Positions 48,945 through 58,477 of a stretch of DNA of 64,000 nt are shown here, in pieces (the first letter of the stretch is position 1; each line of letters begins with the position of its first letter). Source of the stretch: Tabrizicola sp. GTDB taxonomy: Bacteria > Pseudomonadota > Alphaproteobacteria > Rhodobacterales > Rhodobacteraceae. The notes below the pieces were generated by a model. The model ran no database searches. It had not been told where the DNA came from and was given only the letters and a program-made list of their open reading frames with translations. The translations under genes and the position numbers were made by a program. Location of the stretch: positions 186,001 through 250,000 of the forward strand of contig NZ_JALHQD010000003.1 of the NCBI RefSeq assembly GCF_022842145.1, written 5' to 3'.

Positions 48945-51284
48945 TCACTCCCCATAGGGCACCCAGACTGTCTTGATCTCCGTCGCCTGGGCCAGGAACG
49001 AGCGGCCTTCGGAGGTGGGGGAGAGCCAGTCGCGCGCCCTGCCGTGGTTGACCCAGGTGCGTTTGAGGTTTCCGGCGGCCTCGCGCTCGATCAGGGCGGA
49101 TAGGGGGTGGGAGGAGAAGCTCCACACGGCATCCACGTCCATGTGGCCGGCGAGGGATTTGGCGAGGTCGGGTGCGGGGCCGGTGACGATGTTGACGACC
49201 CCTGCCGGGACGTCGGAGGTGTCGAGGACCTGGTAGAAGTCGTTGGCGGAGAGGGGGGCGGCACCGGGGACGAGGACGCAGGTGTTGCCCATCGCGATGG
49301 CGGGGGCCATGAGGGAGATGAGGCCGAGGAGGGGGGCCTCATCCGGGAGCAGCGCGCCGATCACGCCGACGGGTTCGTTCATCGCAAGGGCGATGCCGCG
49401 GATGGGGACGGATTTGGCGGACCCGTCGTATTTGTCGGCCCAGGCGGCGTAGGTGAAGAGGCGCTGTATGGAGGCGTCGACTTCCTGTTGGCCGGGTTTG
49501 CCGGTGAGGTCTTGGAGGCGTTGGGCGAACTCGGTGGCCCGGGCGGAGAGGTTTTCGGCGATGAAGTAGAGGACCTGGGCGCGGTTGTAGGCGGTGGTTT
49601 TCGCCCAGCCTTTGGCGGCGTGGGCGGCCTCGACCGCGTTGCGGATGTCTTTGCGGTTTCCGATGCCGACATGGCCGAGGAGTTTGCCCTTGGGGCCGTA
49701 GATGGGCTGGGAGTAGCCGGAGTCGGGGCGGGCCTGTTTGCCGCCGATGTACATCTTGGCGGTGCGGTCGAGGGTGTCGGTTTGGGGGTCTTGCGGCACC
49801 GGGATGGGTTGCGCGGGTTTCAGGGCGGCGGGTTTGAGGCTGGGTTTGAGGTAGGCCATCAGACCCTCCCATCCGCCTTCGCGCCCGAAGCCGGATTCGC
49901 GGACGCCGCCGAAGCCTGCGGCGGCGTCGAAGAGGTTGGTGGCGTTGACCCAGACGACCCCGGCTTTCAGTTTCGGGGCGATGTCGAGGGCGAGGTTGAT
50001 GTTCTCGGTCCAGAGCGTCGCGGCGAGGCCGTATTTGGTGTTGTTGGCGAGTTGGACGGCTTCTTCGGGCGTGCGGAAGGTCATGGCGACGAGGACGGGG
50101 CCAAAGATTTCCTCTTGCATGAGGGGGGAAGCGGTGCCGAGGCCGGTGATGAGGGTGGGGCGGTAGAAGGAGCCTGTGCTGGGGAGGGGGCAGGGGGCCT
50201 GGTAGTGGTCGCCCTCGGGGTTTTCTTTGACCAGTCGCGTGATGGTGTCGAGCTGGATCGGGTCGACGATGGCGCCGATGTCGATGGCCTTGTCGAGGGG
50301 GTCTCCGACGCGGAGGCCGTCCATTCGGCGTTTGAGTTTGTCGTAGAAGCGGGGGGCGATGCCTTCCTGGACGAGGAGGCGGGAGCCGGCGCAGCAGACC
50401 TGGCCCTGGTTGAACCAGATCGCGTCGACGAGGCCTTCGATGGCGCTGTCGAGGTCGGCGTCGTCGAAGACGATGTAGGGGGATTTGCCGCCGAGTTCCA
50501 AGGTGAGGGCCTTGCCGGTGCCTGCTGTCGCCTCGCGGATGCGTTTGCCGACGGAGGTGGAGCCGGTGAAGGCGATCTTGTCGACTTGGGCGTCCACGAG
50601 GGCCGCGCCGGTGGTGCCGTCGCCGGTGACGATGTTGAGGACGCCTTTCGGGAGGCCCGCCTCGCGGGAGATGTCGGCGAAGAGGAGGGCGGTGAGGGGG
50701 GTGTACTCGGCGGGTTTGAGGACGACGGTGTTTCCGGCGGCGAGGGCCGGGGCGACCTTCCAGGCGAGCATGAGGAGGGGGAAGTTCCAGGGGATGATCG
50801 CGCCGCAAACGCCGAGGGGCGTGAGGTCGGGGTGTTCGGAGGGGAGCAGTTGCGCTAGGCCGGCGTGATAGGAGAAGTGGCGGGCGACGAGGGGGATGTC
50901 GATGTCGCGGGATTCGCGGATGGGTTTGCCGTTGTCGAGGGTTTCGAGTGTGGCGAGGAGGCGGGAGTGTTTTTGCGTCAGTCTTGCCAGCGCGTAGAGG
51001 TATTGCGCGCGTTTGTGGGCGGGGAGGGCGGCCCAGCCTGGTTGGGCGCGGCGGGCGGCTTTTACCGCCGCTGCCACGTCGGCTTCGGTGCCTTGGGTGA
51101 CCTGAGCGAGGGGTTTGCCGGTCGCGGGGTTGGCGGTGGTGAAGGTCTCACCCGGCTTGGTGAAAGTGCCGTCGATGTAGTGGCCGAAGGTGCCGTTGTG
51201 CTTGGCGATCCAGGCGAGGGCCTCGGACGCGGACTCGGGGGCGGGGCCGTAGGCCATGCTGTCGAAGATTTCCTTGATGGTCAT
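48945..51284 (-). CDS. Double-domain aldehyde dehydrogenase (ALDH16 type)
   Basis: This 779-residue protein has two ALDH-like halves. The first, about residues 30-480, is a full enzyme with general-base Glu in LTLELGGKSP (near 262) and nucleophile Cys in NQGQVCCAGSR (near 296). The second, about 520-779, follows ALDH folds (TLDRTAKMYIGGKQARPDSG, then VVNIVTGPAPDLAKSLAGH) but stops short and has no catalytic Cys. This matches ALDH16, where the second domain is a non-catalytic pseudo-enzyme. It lies just downstream of deoC, so it may oxidise the acetaldehyde released by the aldolase. That pairing is inference. Confidence 0.88.
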   Translation of the reverse strand: MTIKEIFDSMAYGPAPESASEALAWIAKHNGTFGHYIDGTFTKPGETFTTANPATGKPLAQVTQGTEADVAAAVKAARRAQPGWAALPAHKRAQYLYALARLTQKHSRLLATLETLDNGKPIRESRDIDIPLVARHFSYHAGLAQLLPSEHPDLTPLGVCGAIIPWNFPLLMLAWKVAPALAAGNTVVLKPAEYTPLTALLFADISREAGLPKGVLNIVTGDGTTGAALVDAQVDKIAFTGSTSVGKRIREATAGTGKALTLELGGKSPYIVFDDADLDSAIEGLVDAIWFNQGQVCCAGSRLLVQEGIAPRFYDKLKRRMDGLRVGDPLDKAIDIGAIVDPIQLDTITRLVKENPEGDHYQAPCPLPSTGSFYRPTLITGLGTASPLMQEEIFGPVLVAMTFRTPEEAVQLANNTKYGLAATLWTENINLALDIAPKLKAGVVWVNATNLFDAAAGFGGVRESGFGREGGWEGLMAYLKPSLKPAALKPAQPIPVPQDPQTDTLDRTAKMYIGGKQARPDSGYSQPIYGPKGKLLGHVGIGNRKDIRNAVEAAHAAKGWAKTTAYNRAQVLYFIAENLSARATEFAQRLQDLTGKPGQQEVDASIQRLFTYAAWADKYDGSAKSVPIRGIALAMNEPVGVIGALLPDEAPLLGLISLMAPAIAMGNTCVLVPGAAPLSANDFYQVLDTSDVPAGVVNIVTGPAPDLAKSLAGHMDVDAVWSFSSHPLSALIEREAAGNLKRTWVNHGRARDWLSPTSEGRSFLAQATEIKTVWVPYGE

Positions 51285-51328
51285 GGGAGGGTCCTCAGCT
51301 GCATGGGGGCGGGCTTTTGTTTGGCCTG

Positions 51329-51365
51329 CGCCTCCGGCGGGGATATTTGGGCAAAGATGAAAGGC
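51329..51365 (+). repeat. GGGATATTTG motif between ALDH16 and deoC (copy B)
   Basis: CGGGGATATTTGGGCAAAG followed by ATGAAAGGC repeats the core seen between glcD and glcE (14321-14345), with one change in the shared part. Both flanking genes are on the minus strand, so here the motif runs antisense to them. The flanking long hairpin is lacking; only a small CGCC/GGCG stem precedes it. Confidence 0.6.
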
Positions 51366-51381
51366 TGGGCGCCGGGCATTG

Positions 51382-52371
51382 TCAGCCCATCGCGTGGCGG
51401 AAGCCGGCGGAGTAGTGACCGGTGAGGTGGTGTTCGAGCTGGCGTTCGATGTCGCCGAGGAGGCTGGAGGCGCCGAAGCGGAAGAGGTCGGGCTGCAGCC
51501 AGGGGTGGCCGAGTTCGTCCTTCATGAGGCTGAGGTAGACGAGGGCGTCCTTGGCCTTGGCGATTCCTCCCGCCGGTTTGTAGCCGACCTTGAAGCCGGT
51601 GCGCTCCTGGTAGTCGCGGATGCAGCGGATCATGGTGAAGGAGACGGGGAGGGTGGCGTTGACGCCTTCCTTGCCGGTGGAGGTCTTGATGAAATCGGCG
51701 CCGCCCATCATGCAGATGAGGCTGGCGCGGGCGACGTTGCGGAGGGTGCCGAGTTCGCCGGTGGCGAGGATCGCCTTGACGTGGGCGTCGCCGCAGGCTT
51801 CGCGCATGTCGCGCATCTCGTCGTAGAGGGCCTGCCAGTTCTGCGTCAGGACGTGGCGGCGGGAGATGACGATGTCGATTTCCTTGGCCCCGGCCTTCAC
51901 GCTTTCGCCGATCTCGGCGATGCGAAGCTTGTAGGGCGAGAGGCCAGCGGGGAAGCCGGTGGAGACGGCGGCGACGGGGATAGAGGTGCCTTCCAGGGCG
52001 CGGACGGCGTGTTCGACCATCTCGTGGTAGACGCAGACGGCACCCACCGTGAGACCCTGCATGCCGAGCTTTTCCAGCATCCAGGGCGCGACGGGCTGGC
52101 GGGCCTTGGCGCAGAGGCGCTGGACGCGGCCGGCGGTGTCGTCGCCAGAAAGGGTGGTGAGGTCGATGAGCGAGATCGCCTTCAAAAGCCAGGCGGCCTG
52201 GTAGTCCTTCTTCACCGAGCGGCGGCCGGGCAGGGTGGCAGCGCGGCGTTCGATGGCCGAGGTGTTGGCCTGGACCGAGGCGACCCAGTCGAGGTCCAGC
52301 GCCATGCCGGGGTTCCGGGCATGGGTGACCTGCGGCAGGAGGCCCGCTTGGGCCGGAGACAGGGTGTTCAT
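51382..52371 (-). CDS. deoC: Deoxyribose-phosphate aldolase
   Basis: This 329-residue DeoC-family aldolase has the Schiff-base Lys in DFIKTSTGKEGVNATLPVSF and the second active-site Lys in VGYKPAGGIAKAKDAL. It splits deoxyribose-5-phosphate to glyceraldehyde-3-phosphate and acetaldehyde. The ATG at 52371 (MNTLSPAQAGLL) is preceded by GGGGGAGG. The ALDH16-type gene follows on the same strand 97 bases later and could use the acetaldehyde. It is longer than E. coli DeoC because of an N-terminal extension. Confidence 0.93.
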   Translation of the reverse strand: MNTLSPAQAGLLPQVTHARNPGMALDLDWVASVQANTSAIERRAATLPGRRSVKKDYQAAWLLKAISLIDLTTLSGDDTAGRVQRLCAKARQPVAPWMLEKLGMQGLTVGAVCVYHEMVEHAVRALEGTSIPVAAVSTGFPAGLSPYKLRIAEIGESVKAGAKEIDIVISRRHVLTQNWQALYDEMRDMREACGDAHVKAILATGELGTLRNVARASLICMMGGADFIKTSTGKEGVNATLPVSFTMIRCIRDYQERTGFKVGYKPAGGIAKAKDALVYLSLMKDELGHPWLQPDLFRFGASSLLGDIERQLEHHLTGHYSAGFRHAMG

Positions 52372-52464
52372 CGGACCTCCCCCAAGGTGTCGCGGCGACG
52401 ATGCCATGTGGGGCGCGGTCGGGCAAGGGGCGGGCTGGCGGATTTCTGACCGGATGGTCAAATA

Positions 52465-52839
52465 TCAGGGATCAGAGTGTTCGGGCGCGAGTGTCGCCCA
52501 GGGCTTCCCGGTGCCAGTGTCGGGAAGGTTTGCATCCGCTTCGCCGCGCAGGATCAGGGTCTTGGCGAGAAACAGGGCCGAGACCGGCGCGGTCAGGAGA
52601 AGGAAGAGGGTGATGAGAAGCTCTTGCCAGCTGATCTGACTCTGGCTGAGAAGGTCCAGCGCCGAGACCAGCAACGCCGCACCCACGCCGATCGTGGTGG
52701 CCTTGGTCGGGGCGTGCAGGCGCTGCATCGGACGGGGCAGGCGGAGAAGTCCGTAGGAGCCGACGAGCGCGAAGATGCCGCCTCCGACCAGGACGGCGGA
52801 GAGGGCGAGGTCGAGGGCCGTGTCCAGAACGGGCGTCAT
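52465..52839 (-). CDS. mrpG: Mrp antiporter subunit G
   Basis: This 124-residue MrpG/PhaG-type subunit has about three helices and the family stretch GGGIFALVGSYGLLRLPRPMQRLHAPTKATTIGVGAAL. It is the last subunit gene of the antiporter operon and overlaps mrpF by 4 bases. It acts in the multi-subunit Na+/H+ (or K+/H+) antiporter of the inner membrane. The C-terminal 20 residues are hydrophilic. Confidence 0.92.
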   Translation of the reverse strand: MTPVLDTALDLALSAVLVGGGIFALVGSYGLLRLPRPMQRLHAPTKATTIGVGAALLVSALDLLSQSQISWQELLITLFLLLTAPVSALFLAKTLILRGEADANLPDTGTGKPWATLAPEHSDP

Positions 52840-53108
52840 TCGATGATGTTCCCGCGCAGAAGGTAGCGGCAGTAGGCGACGGTGCCGACGAAGCTGGTGA
52901 GCGCGAAGAGAACGGCGACTTCAAGGTAAAGCCCGGTACCGCCCCAGATGCCATAAAGGACGACAAGCGCGATGGCGTTTATTGTCATGGTGTCGAGGAC
53001 CAGCACCCGGTCAGTCACGGTCGGCGCGGTGAACAGCCGCCAGAGGTTCATCGCAAAGGCGAGCGTCAGGCAGCCGAGGAAGAACTGAAGCGCATAGGGC
53101 AGGATCAT
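52836..53108 (-). CDS. mrpF: Mrp antiporter subunit F
   Basis: This 90-residue subunit has three helices and the conserved RLFTAPTVTDRVLVLDTMTINAIALVVLYG, containing the Asp-Arg and Asp residues typical of MrpF. The ATG at 53108 (MILPYALQFFLG) lies in an ATGA overlap with mrpE; the frame continues upstream only as antisense-type noise. Confidence 0.92.
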   Translation of the reverse strand: MILPYALQFFLGCLTLAFAMNLWRLFTAPTVTDRVLVLDTMTINAIALVVLYGIWGGTGLYLEVAVLFALTSFVGTVAYCRYLLRGNIIE

Positions 53109-53593
53109 TCGAAAATCCTTTGCAGCCGGGATTCGTAGCGGGCCTTGATGTCGTCGCGCACGGCGTCGGGGTCGGGGGCATGGAGCGCGTGGACCAAAAG
53201 CGCACGGCCGCAGGCGGAGGTGTCGGCGGTCAGGGTGCCGGGGGTCATGGTGATGGTTCCGGCCAGAAGGCTGATCGCCTCGGGCGATTTCAGGTCCAGG
53301 GGCACCGTGATCCAGGCCGACTGGATCTTTGCGCGCGGCATGAAAAGGACGATGCGGGCGACCTGGAAGTTGGCGACGATCACGTCCCAAAGGACAAGGA
53401 GCGCGTAAGCGGCAAGAGCGAAGGGGCGCTTGACGCGGGGGCGGTCGGGCCACCAGGCCGAGGTCAGGAGCGGGATGATCGTCGCCAGGATGATCGCCAT
53501 GACGAGACTGCCGAGCTTCCACTGGTTCACCAGGAGGAACCAGAGCACGACAAGGGTCAACGACAGGTAGGGATGCGGGAAAACGCGTCTCAT
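53105..53593 (-). CDS. mrpE: Mrp antiporter subunit E
   Basis: This 162-residue subunit has N-terminal helices (YLSLTLVVLWFLLVNQW and LGSLVMAIILATIIPLLTS) and a cytoplasmic C-terminal domain with TITMTPGTLTADTSACGRALLVHALHAPDP. This matches MrpE/PhaE, in which TITPGT-like sequence is the hallmark. It overlaps both neighbours by 4 bases. Confidence 0.92.
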   Translation of the reverse strand: MRRVFPHPYLSLTLVVLWFLLVNQWKLGSLVMAIILATIIPLLTSAWWPDRPRVKRPFALAAYALLVLWDVIVANFQVARIVLFMPRAKIQSAWITVPLDLKSPEAISLLAGTITMTPGTLTADTSACGRALLVHALHAPDPDAVRDDIKARYESRLQRIFE

Positions 53594-55092
53594 GGCGCGA
53601 CCTTAAGCCGGTTGGCGGCGATGTAGGCGGCGGGATCGTGCAGCGAGGCGGCGGTGGCGTCCAGCCAGCCGGTGACAGGTCCCGCGGCGAGGGTCAGCAG
53701 GACCAGGCCGGCAAGGAGGGCGAAGGTTGCGGTCAGCGCCAGGGGTTCATGCGGGGCGGGATCGGCGGGGGCGCCAGTCTCGGAGGGTTTCCAGAACAGG
53801 AGCGAGCCCGCGCGCGCGAGGCCAAGCAGCATCAGGAAGGAGGACACCAGGACGGCGGGCCAGATCGCGAAGGCCTGATCGCGCCAGGCGTCCAGGATCA
53901 GAAGCTTGCCGATGAAGCCGGACAGGGGCGGCATGCCGGCAAGCGCAACCGCGGCGGCGAGAAACAGCGAAGCGATGAGGCCGTTCTGGGCGACGGGGGC
54001 TGGGCTGGTGAGATCCAGATGCGCGCGGCGCCGCGAGACGAGGTCGGCCACAAGGAAGATCAGCGCCGTCGCCAGCGTCGAATGCAGGATGTAGTAAAGC
54101 GCGGCGCTGGTGCCCTCCGGCGTCATGTGCGCGATGGCGAGAAAGGCCGTGCCCATCGAGGCGATTGCCGCAAAGGCCGCAAGGCGCGGCAGGGTCGTTG
54201 CGCCAAGGATGCCAAGTGCGCCGATCGCCAGTGTCACAAGTGCTGCAGGCAGGAGGAAGGCCGGGATCAGCGTTCCGGTCGCGGGCAGATCGGTCGGGAA
54301 GACGAGGATGGTGAAGCGCAGGGTAGCGTAGGCGCCGACCTTGGTCATGATCGCGAAGAGGGCCGCGACTACTCCTGGCGCGTTGGCATAGGTGCCGGGA
54401 AGCCAGAACTGCAGCGGCACCAGCGCGCCCTTGATCGCGAAGACGAGGATCAGCATCACGGCCGCGACGCGGAGGAGGGCTGCGTCGCCCTCGGGCAAGG
54501 TCGGCAATTTCATCGCGAGGTCGGCCATGTTGAGCGTGCCGGTGACGCCGTAGAGGAGGGCGAGCGCGATCAGGAAAAGCGACGATCCGACCAGGTTGAA
54601 GGCGATGTACTGGATGCCCGCGCGGGTGCGGCGGTCGCCGCCGCCGTGGATCATCAGCCCGTAGGAGGCGATGAGCAGGACCTCGAAGAAGACGAAAAGG
54701 TTGAAGGCGTCGCCGGTCAGGAAGGCCCCTGCGACGCCCATCAGGAGAAAGTGGAGGAGCGGGTGGAAATGCGCGCCCTTCGCGTCCCAGCCCGAGCCGA
54801 TGGCGTAAAGCGCGGTGATGAGGGCGAGGAAGGCCAGAAGCGCGACCATCAGGGCGGAGAGGCGGTCGAGGACCAGGACGATACCGAAGGGGGCGGGCCA
54901 GTCGCCCAGGAAATAGGCTTCGGGTCCGTTCTGGGTGGCGGACCACAGAAGCGCCAGGGCTATGGCGTTCAGCGCCAGGATCGCGGCCAGGCTGGCGATG
55001 CGTTGCAGGCCAAGGTGGCCGCGCAGGGCCAGCACCATCAGCGCGGCGATGAAGGCGGGCAGGACGACGGGGGCGATGATCCAGTGGGTCAT
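53590..55092 (-). CDS. mrpD: Mrp antiporter subunit D
   Basis: This 500-residue NuoN/MrpD-like protein has about 14 helices. The Glu and Lys of the antiporter-type family are in GDAFNLFVFFEVLLIASYGLMIHGG and AIKGALVPLQFWLPGTYANAPGVVAALFAIMTKVGAYA, the proton-path motif. It overlaps mrpC and mrpE by 4 bases each. It forms one of the two ion-translocating subunits. Confidence 0.95.
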   Translation of the reverse strand: MTHWIIAPVVLPAFIAALMVLALRGHLGLQRIASLAAILALNAIALALLWSATQNGPEAYFLGDWPAPFGIVLVLDRLSALMVALLAFLALITALYAIGSGWDAKGAHFHPLLHFLLMGVAGAFLTGDAFNLFVFFEVLLIASYGLMIHGGGDRRTRAGIQYIAFNLVGSSLFLIALALLYGVTGTLNMADLAMKLPTLPEGDAALLRVAAVMLILVFAIKGALVPLQFWLPGTYANAPGVVAALFAIMTKVGAYATLRFTILVFPTDLPATGTLIPAFLLPAALVTLAIGALGILGATTLPRLAAFAAIASMGTAFLAIAHMTPEGTSAALYYILHSTLATALIFLVADLVSRRRAHLDLTSPAPVAQNGLIASLFLAAAVALAGMPPLSGFIGKLLILDAWRDQAFAIWPAVLVSSFLMLLGLARAGSLLFWKPSETGAPADPAPHEPLALTATFALLAGLVLLTLAAGPVTGWLDATAASLHDPAAYIAANRLKVAP

Positions 55093-55418
55093 GCCTGGTC
55101 CTCGTCCAGGTCGATGCGGTCGTGGCCGGCCTGCAGGTGGCCGCCGATGGCCATGATCATGATGACGGCGGTCATCCCGAACGAGATGACGATGGCGGTC
55201 AGGACAAGGGCCTGTGGCAGGGGGTCGGCGGGGGTGTCGATGGTCCCGACGATGGGGGCGGCGTTCACGGCAAGGCGGCCGGAGACGAAGATGAAGACGT
55301 TGACGGCGTAGCTGAGGAAGGTGAGCCCCAGGATCACCGGGAAGGTCCGCAGGCGCAGCATCAGATAGATACCCACGGCGGTCAGAAGGCCGATGGCCGA
55401 GGCGAGAAGGGCTTCCAT
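55089..55418 (-). CDS. mrpC: Mrp antiporter subunit C
   Basis: This 109-residue subunit of the NuoK/MrpC type has three helices (IGLLTAVGIYLMLRLRTFPVILGLTFLSYAVNVFIF, then DPLPQALVLTAIVISFGMTAVIMIMAI). It overlaps mrpA by one base and mrpD by four. The motif DPLPQALVLTAIVI is the family hallmark. Confidence 0.93.
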   Translation of the reverse strand: MEALLASAIGLLTAVGIYLMLRLRTFPVILGLTFLSYAVNVFIFVSGRLAVNAAPIVGTIDTPADPLPQALVLTAIVISFGMTAVIMIMAIGGHLQAGHDRIDLDEDQA

Positions 55419-58249
55419 CAGCGGGCCTCCTCTAGGTCGTGGGCGGTGGTGTTTGGGCCTTCGCCGGTCCGCAGGGCCAGGCGCGACAGCGAGGCCAGCG
55501 CCAGAAGGACGGCGCCGAGGACGCAGAGGAAGACGCCAAGGTCGAAGATCGCGGCGGTGGCGAGTTCGAATTCCTCCAGCGGCTCAAGGTGCACGTAGGC
55601 GAAGCCCGAGGTGAGGAAAGGCAGGCCGAAAGCCCAGGCGCCGACGCCGGAAAGCGCGGCGATCAGGACTCCCCAGCCGATCAGGACGTGATGATCGTAG
55701 CGCTGGCGGGAGTGGCTCCAGTCATAGCCCGAGGCCATGTACTGCATCAGGTAGGCGATGGAGAAGACGAGGCCCGCCACGAAGCCGCCACCGGGCAGGT
55801 TGTGGCCGCGCAGGTAGATGTAGACGCCGACCATCATCGCCATCGGCAGAAGAAGGCGGGTGGCGACGACCAGCATCATCGGGTGGCGGTCGGCGGCTTC
55901 GACCGACTTCGGAAGCGTGCCGAGGCGTGCGGTGACGGCGGGGTCGCGCAGCAGCGCCTCGGAGAGCGCGTAGATCACCAGGGCGGCGATGCCGAGGACG
56001 ATGATCTCGCCGAAGGTGTCATAACCGCGGAAGTCGACGATGATGGTGTTGACGGCGTTGGTGCCGCCAGCACCGGGCTTCGATTGCGCCCAGTGGAAGG
56101 CCGAGATCGGATCGAAGGCCGGGGCACGGGTCATCATGGCATAGGCGAGCCCGCCGATGCCGAGGCCCGCGATCCCGGCAATGCCTGCGTCGCGCAGGCG
56201 GCGGCTCCGGCGGCTTTCGACGGGCGTCTCTTTCGGCAGGAAGTTCAGCGCGAGGAGCATCAGAAGCAGGGTCACGACCTCGACCGAAAGCTGGGTCAGG
56301 GCCAGGTCAGGCGCCGAGAAGAAGGCGAAGAGCGGCGCGATGAGAAGGCCGACAACGCCGGTCAGGATCAGGGCGACCAGGCGGTTGCGGTGGAGGAACG
56401 GGGTCGCAACAGCGGCGATGACCAGCACCAGCCAGAGGCCCAGGACGACCGGGTCGACGGGCAGCATGGCCCGGGTTCCCGGCACGTGCGGCGTCGCGGT
56501 CAGGAAGGCAAAAAGGGACAGTATGGCGGTGGTCAGCACGGCAAGGACCATGCTGCGGCTGAAGCGGCCGTTGTGCAGTATCCCAGTGATGGTGCGGGAG
56601 GCCTGGGCAAGGGACTCGACCACGCCGTCGAAGATGCGTTTCGCCTCGGGGCGCGGGGTGGCGTCCCACAGGGCGCGGAGCCGCGGATAGGCACCCAGCA
56701 ACACCAGGCCACCACCGACGGCCGCCAGCGACATCCAGAGCGCGGCGGCTTCCAGTCCGTGCCAGTGATAGATGTTGGTGAAGATGCCGCGGCCCGTGGT
56801 GGCCGAGGCCGCCGGGTTCAGCAGCCAACCCAGCATCAGGTTCGGCATGAGGCCCACCAGCACGACCAGCACCGCCAGCAGTCCTGGGGCCGCCCAGAGC
56901 CCGAAGGCCGGATCATGCGGCTTATGCGGATAGTCGTCCCGCACTGGGCCGAGGAAGCCGTGCACGAGGAAGCGGAACGAATAAGCGACCGAGAGAAGCG
57001 CGCCGAGGGTGGCGAGGATGCCGATCATCCAGGGGTTCGGCCAGCCGACATGCGCGGCCTCCTCCAGCATCATTTCCTTGGACAGGAACCCGTTCAAGGG
57101 CGGGATGCCTGCCATGGACAGCGAGGCGATGGCGGCGATGGCGAAGGTCACCGGCATGAGGGTGCGCAGGCCGCCCAGGCGCCGAAGGTCGCGGGTGTGC
57201 GTCTCGTGGTCGACGATCCCGGCCGTCATGAAAAGCGCTGCCTTGAAGACGGCGTGGTTCAGGATATGGAAAATCGCCACCGTCGCGGCCTCGGGTGTCC
57301 CGAAGCCCAGAAGCATGGTGATCAGGCCCAGGTGGCTGACGGTCGAGAAGGCCAGGAGGGCCTTCAGGTCGTCCTTGTAGAGCGCGATCTTGGCGGCCAT
57401 CACCATCGTGATGAGGCCGACCGACGTGACGATCACGAACCACTCGAAGGTGCCCGACAGGACTGGCCACATCCGCGCCATCAGGAAGATCCCGGCTTTC
57501 ACCATCGTGGCCGAGTGCAGATAGGCCGAAACCGGCGTCGGTGCGGCCATCGCGTGCGGCAGCCAGAAGTGGAAGGGGAACTGCGCCGATTTGGTGAAGG
57601 CCCCGATCAGGATCAGGATCAGCGCAGGCAGGTAGTAGGGCGAGGCCTGGATGATGTCCTTGTTCTGCAGGATCACCGTCAGGTCGTAACTGCCCGCGAT
57701 CTGGCCCAGGATCAGCATGCCCGCGATCATTGCCAACCCGCCGCCGCCCGTCACCGCCAGCGCCATCCGCGCGCCCTGCCGTCCTTCATGCAGGTGCTTC
57801 CAGTAGCCGATCAGCAGGAAGGAGGAGAGCGAGGTCAGTTCCCAGAAGATCAGGAGGAGGAGGATGTTGTCACTGAGAACGATCCCGACCATCGCGCCCT
57901 GGAAGAGCAGAAGGTAGGTGAAGAACTGACCCATCGGGTCGGACTTCGCGAGGTAGAAGCGGGCGTAGAGGATGATCAGCAGACCGATCCCCAGGATCAG
58001 GCCGGCGAACATCAGGCCCAGGCCATCGAGGAAGAAGTTGGCGTTCAGGCCAAGCGCGGGCAGCCATTCGATCCGGGTCTGCACCACCTCGCCGCGCAGG
58101 ACAGCGGGGGCCTGCAGGGCCAGAAGGACGAGAGCGAGAAGCGTCACCGATCCCGTGGCGGCGGCGCAGGCATTGCGTCCCGCACGGATCATCAGGCCGG
58201 GAAGGAGCGCACCAAGGAAGGGAAGCGCCGCGATCAGGGCTAGGGACAT
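55418..58249 (-). CDS. mrpA: Mrp antiporter subunit A with fused MrpB domain
   Basis: This 943-residue protein has an N-terminal NuoL/MrpA part with GGLAMIAGMLILGQIAG, SAQFPFHFWLPHAMAAPTPVSAYLHSATMVKAGIFL and STVSHLGLITMLLGFGTPEAATVAIFHILNHAVFKAALFM. A C-terminal MrpB-like part (about residues 790-943) has GGFVAGLVFSIAYLMQYMASG. A separate mrpB gene is absent, as in alphaproteobacterial PhaAB-type systems. Start ATG 58249 (MSLALIAALPF); the frame upstream is not conserved. It leads the mrpA(B)CDEFG operon. The antiporter exchanges cytoplasmic Na+ or K+ for protons and supports alkaline pH and salt tolerance. Confidence 0.95.
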   Translation of the reverse strand: MSLALIAALPFLGALLPGLMIRAGRNACAAATGSVTLLALVLLALQAPAVLRGEVVQTRIEWLPALGLNANFFLDGLGLMFAGLILGIGLLIILYARFYLAKSDPMGQFFTYLLLFQGAMVGIVLSDNILLLLIFWELTSLSSFLLIGYWKHLHEGRQGARMALAVTGGGGLAMIAGMLILGQIAGSYDLTVILQNKDIIQASPYYLPALILILIGAFTKSAQFPFHFWLPHAMAAPTPVSAYLHSATMVKAGIFLMARMWPVLSGTFEWFVIVTSVGLITMVMAAKIALYKDDLKALLAFSTVSHLGLITMLLGFGTPEAATVAIFHILNHAVFKAALFMTAGIVDHETHTRDLRRLGGLRTLMPVTFAIAAIASLSMAGIPPLNGFLSKEMMLEEAAHVGWPNPWMIGILATLGALLSVAYSFRFLVHGFLGPVRDDYPHKPHDPAFGLWAAPGLLAVLVVLVGLMPNLMLGWLLNPAASATTGRGIFTNIYHWHGLEAAALWMSLAAVGGGLVLLGAYPRLRALWDATPRPEAKRIFDGVVESLAQASRTITGILHNGRFSRSMVLAVLTTAILSLFAFLTATPHVPGTRAMLPVDPVVLGLWLVLVIAAVATPFLHRNRLVALILTGVVGLLIAPLFAFFSAPDLALTQLSVEVVTLLLMLLALNFLPKETPVESRRSRRLRDAGIAGIAGLGIGGLAYAMMTRAPAFDPISAFHWAQSKPGAGGTNAVNTIIVDFRGYDTFGEIIVLGIAALVIYALSEALLRDPAVTARLGTLPKSVEAADRHPMMLVVATRLLLPMAMMVGVYIYLRGHNLPGGGFVAGLVFSIAYLMQYMASGYDWSHSRQRYDHHVLIGWGVLIAALSGVGAWAFGLPFLTSGFAYVHLEPLEEFELATAAIFDLGVFLCVLGAVLLALASLSRLALRTGEGPNTTAHDLEEAR

Positions 58250-58477
58250 GCGGTGCGGGTTCCTCGTCGTGGCGGCTGCTTGTTCGCTATCGGTCGCGTC
58301 GCGGCGGGTTTCCAATGATTTTGGTCACTGCGTCAAGGGTTGCAAGCCCCTTGCGGCGCACCACCGCAGTTTTTCGACGGGATTTCAACCGGGGAACCGT
58401 CCTCGGGGGCGCCGAACCGACCTCGGCCGGGCTGCCGCGGACGAAATGCAAGGGGGATTTGGCCCGGGTCGAGTTGG

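Noticed and set aside
49107-50858. A 583-codon Gly/Glu/Val-rich plus-strand frame
   Set aside because: Exact antisense of the ALDH16 gene. The composition reflects third-position G/C bias of the real gene.
53638-55311. A 557-codon plus-strand frame
   Set aside because: Antisense to mrpD and mrpC; same low-complexity shadow.
55439-58243. A 934-codon plus-strand frame
   Set aside because: Antisense to mrpA; rich in Gly, Glu, Gln, His and Arg with no domain. The mrpA frame has clear antiporter motifs.
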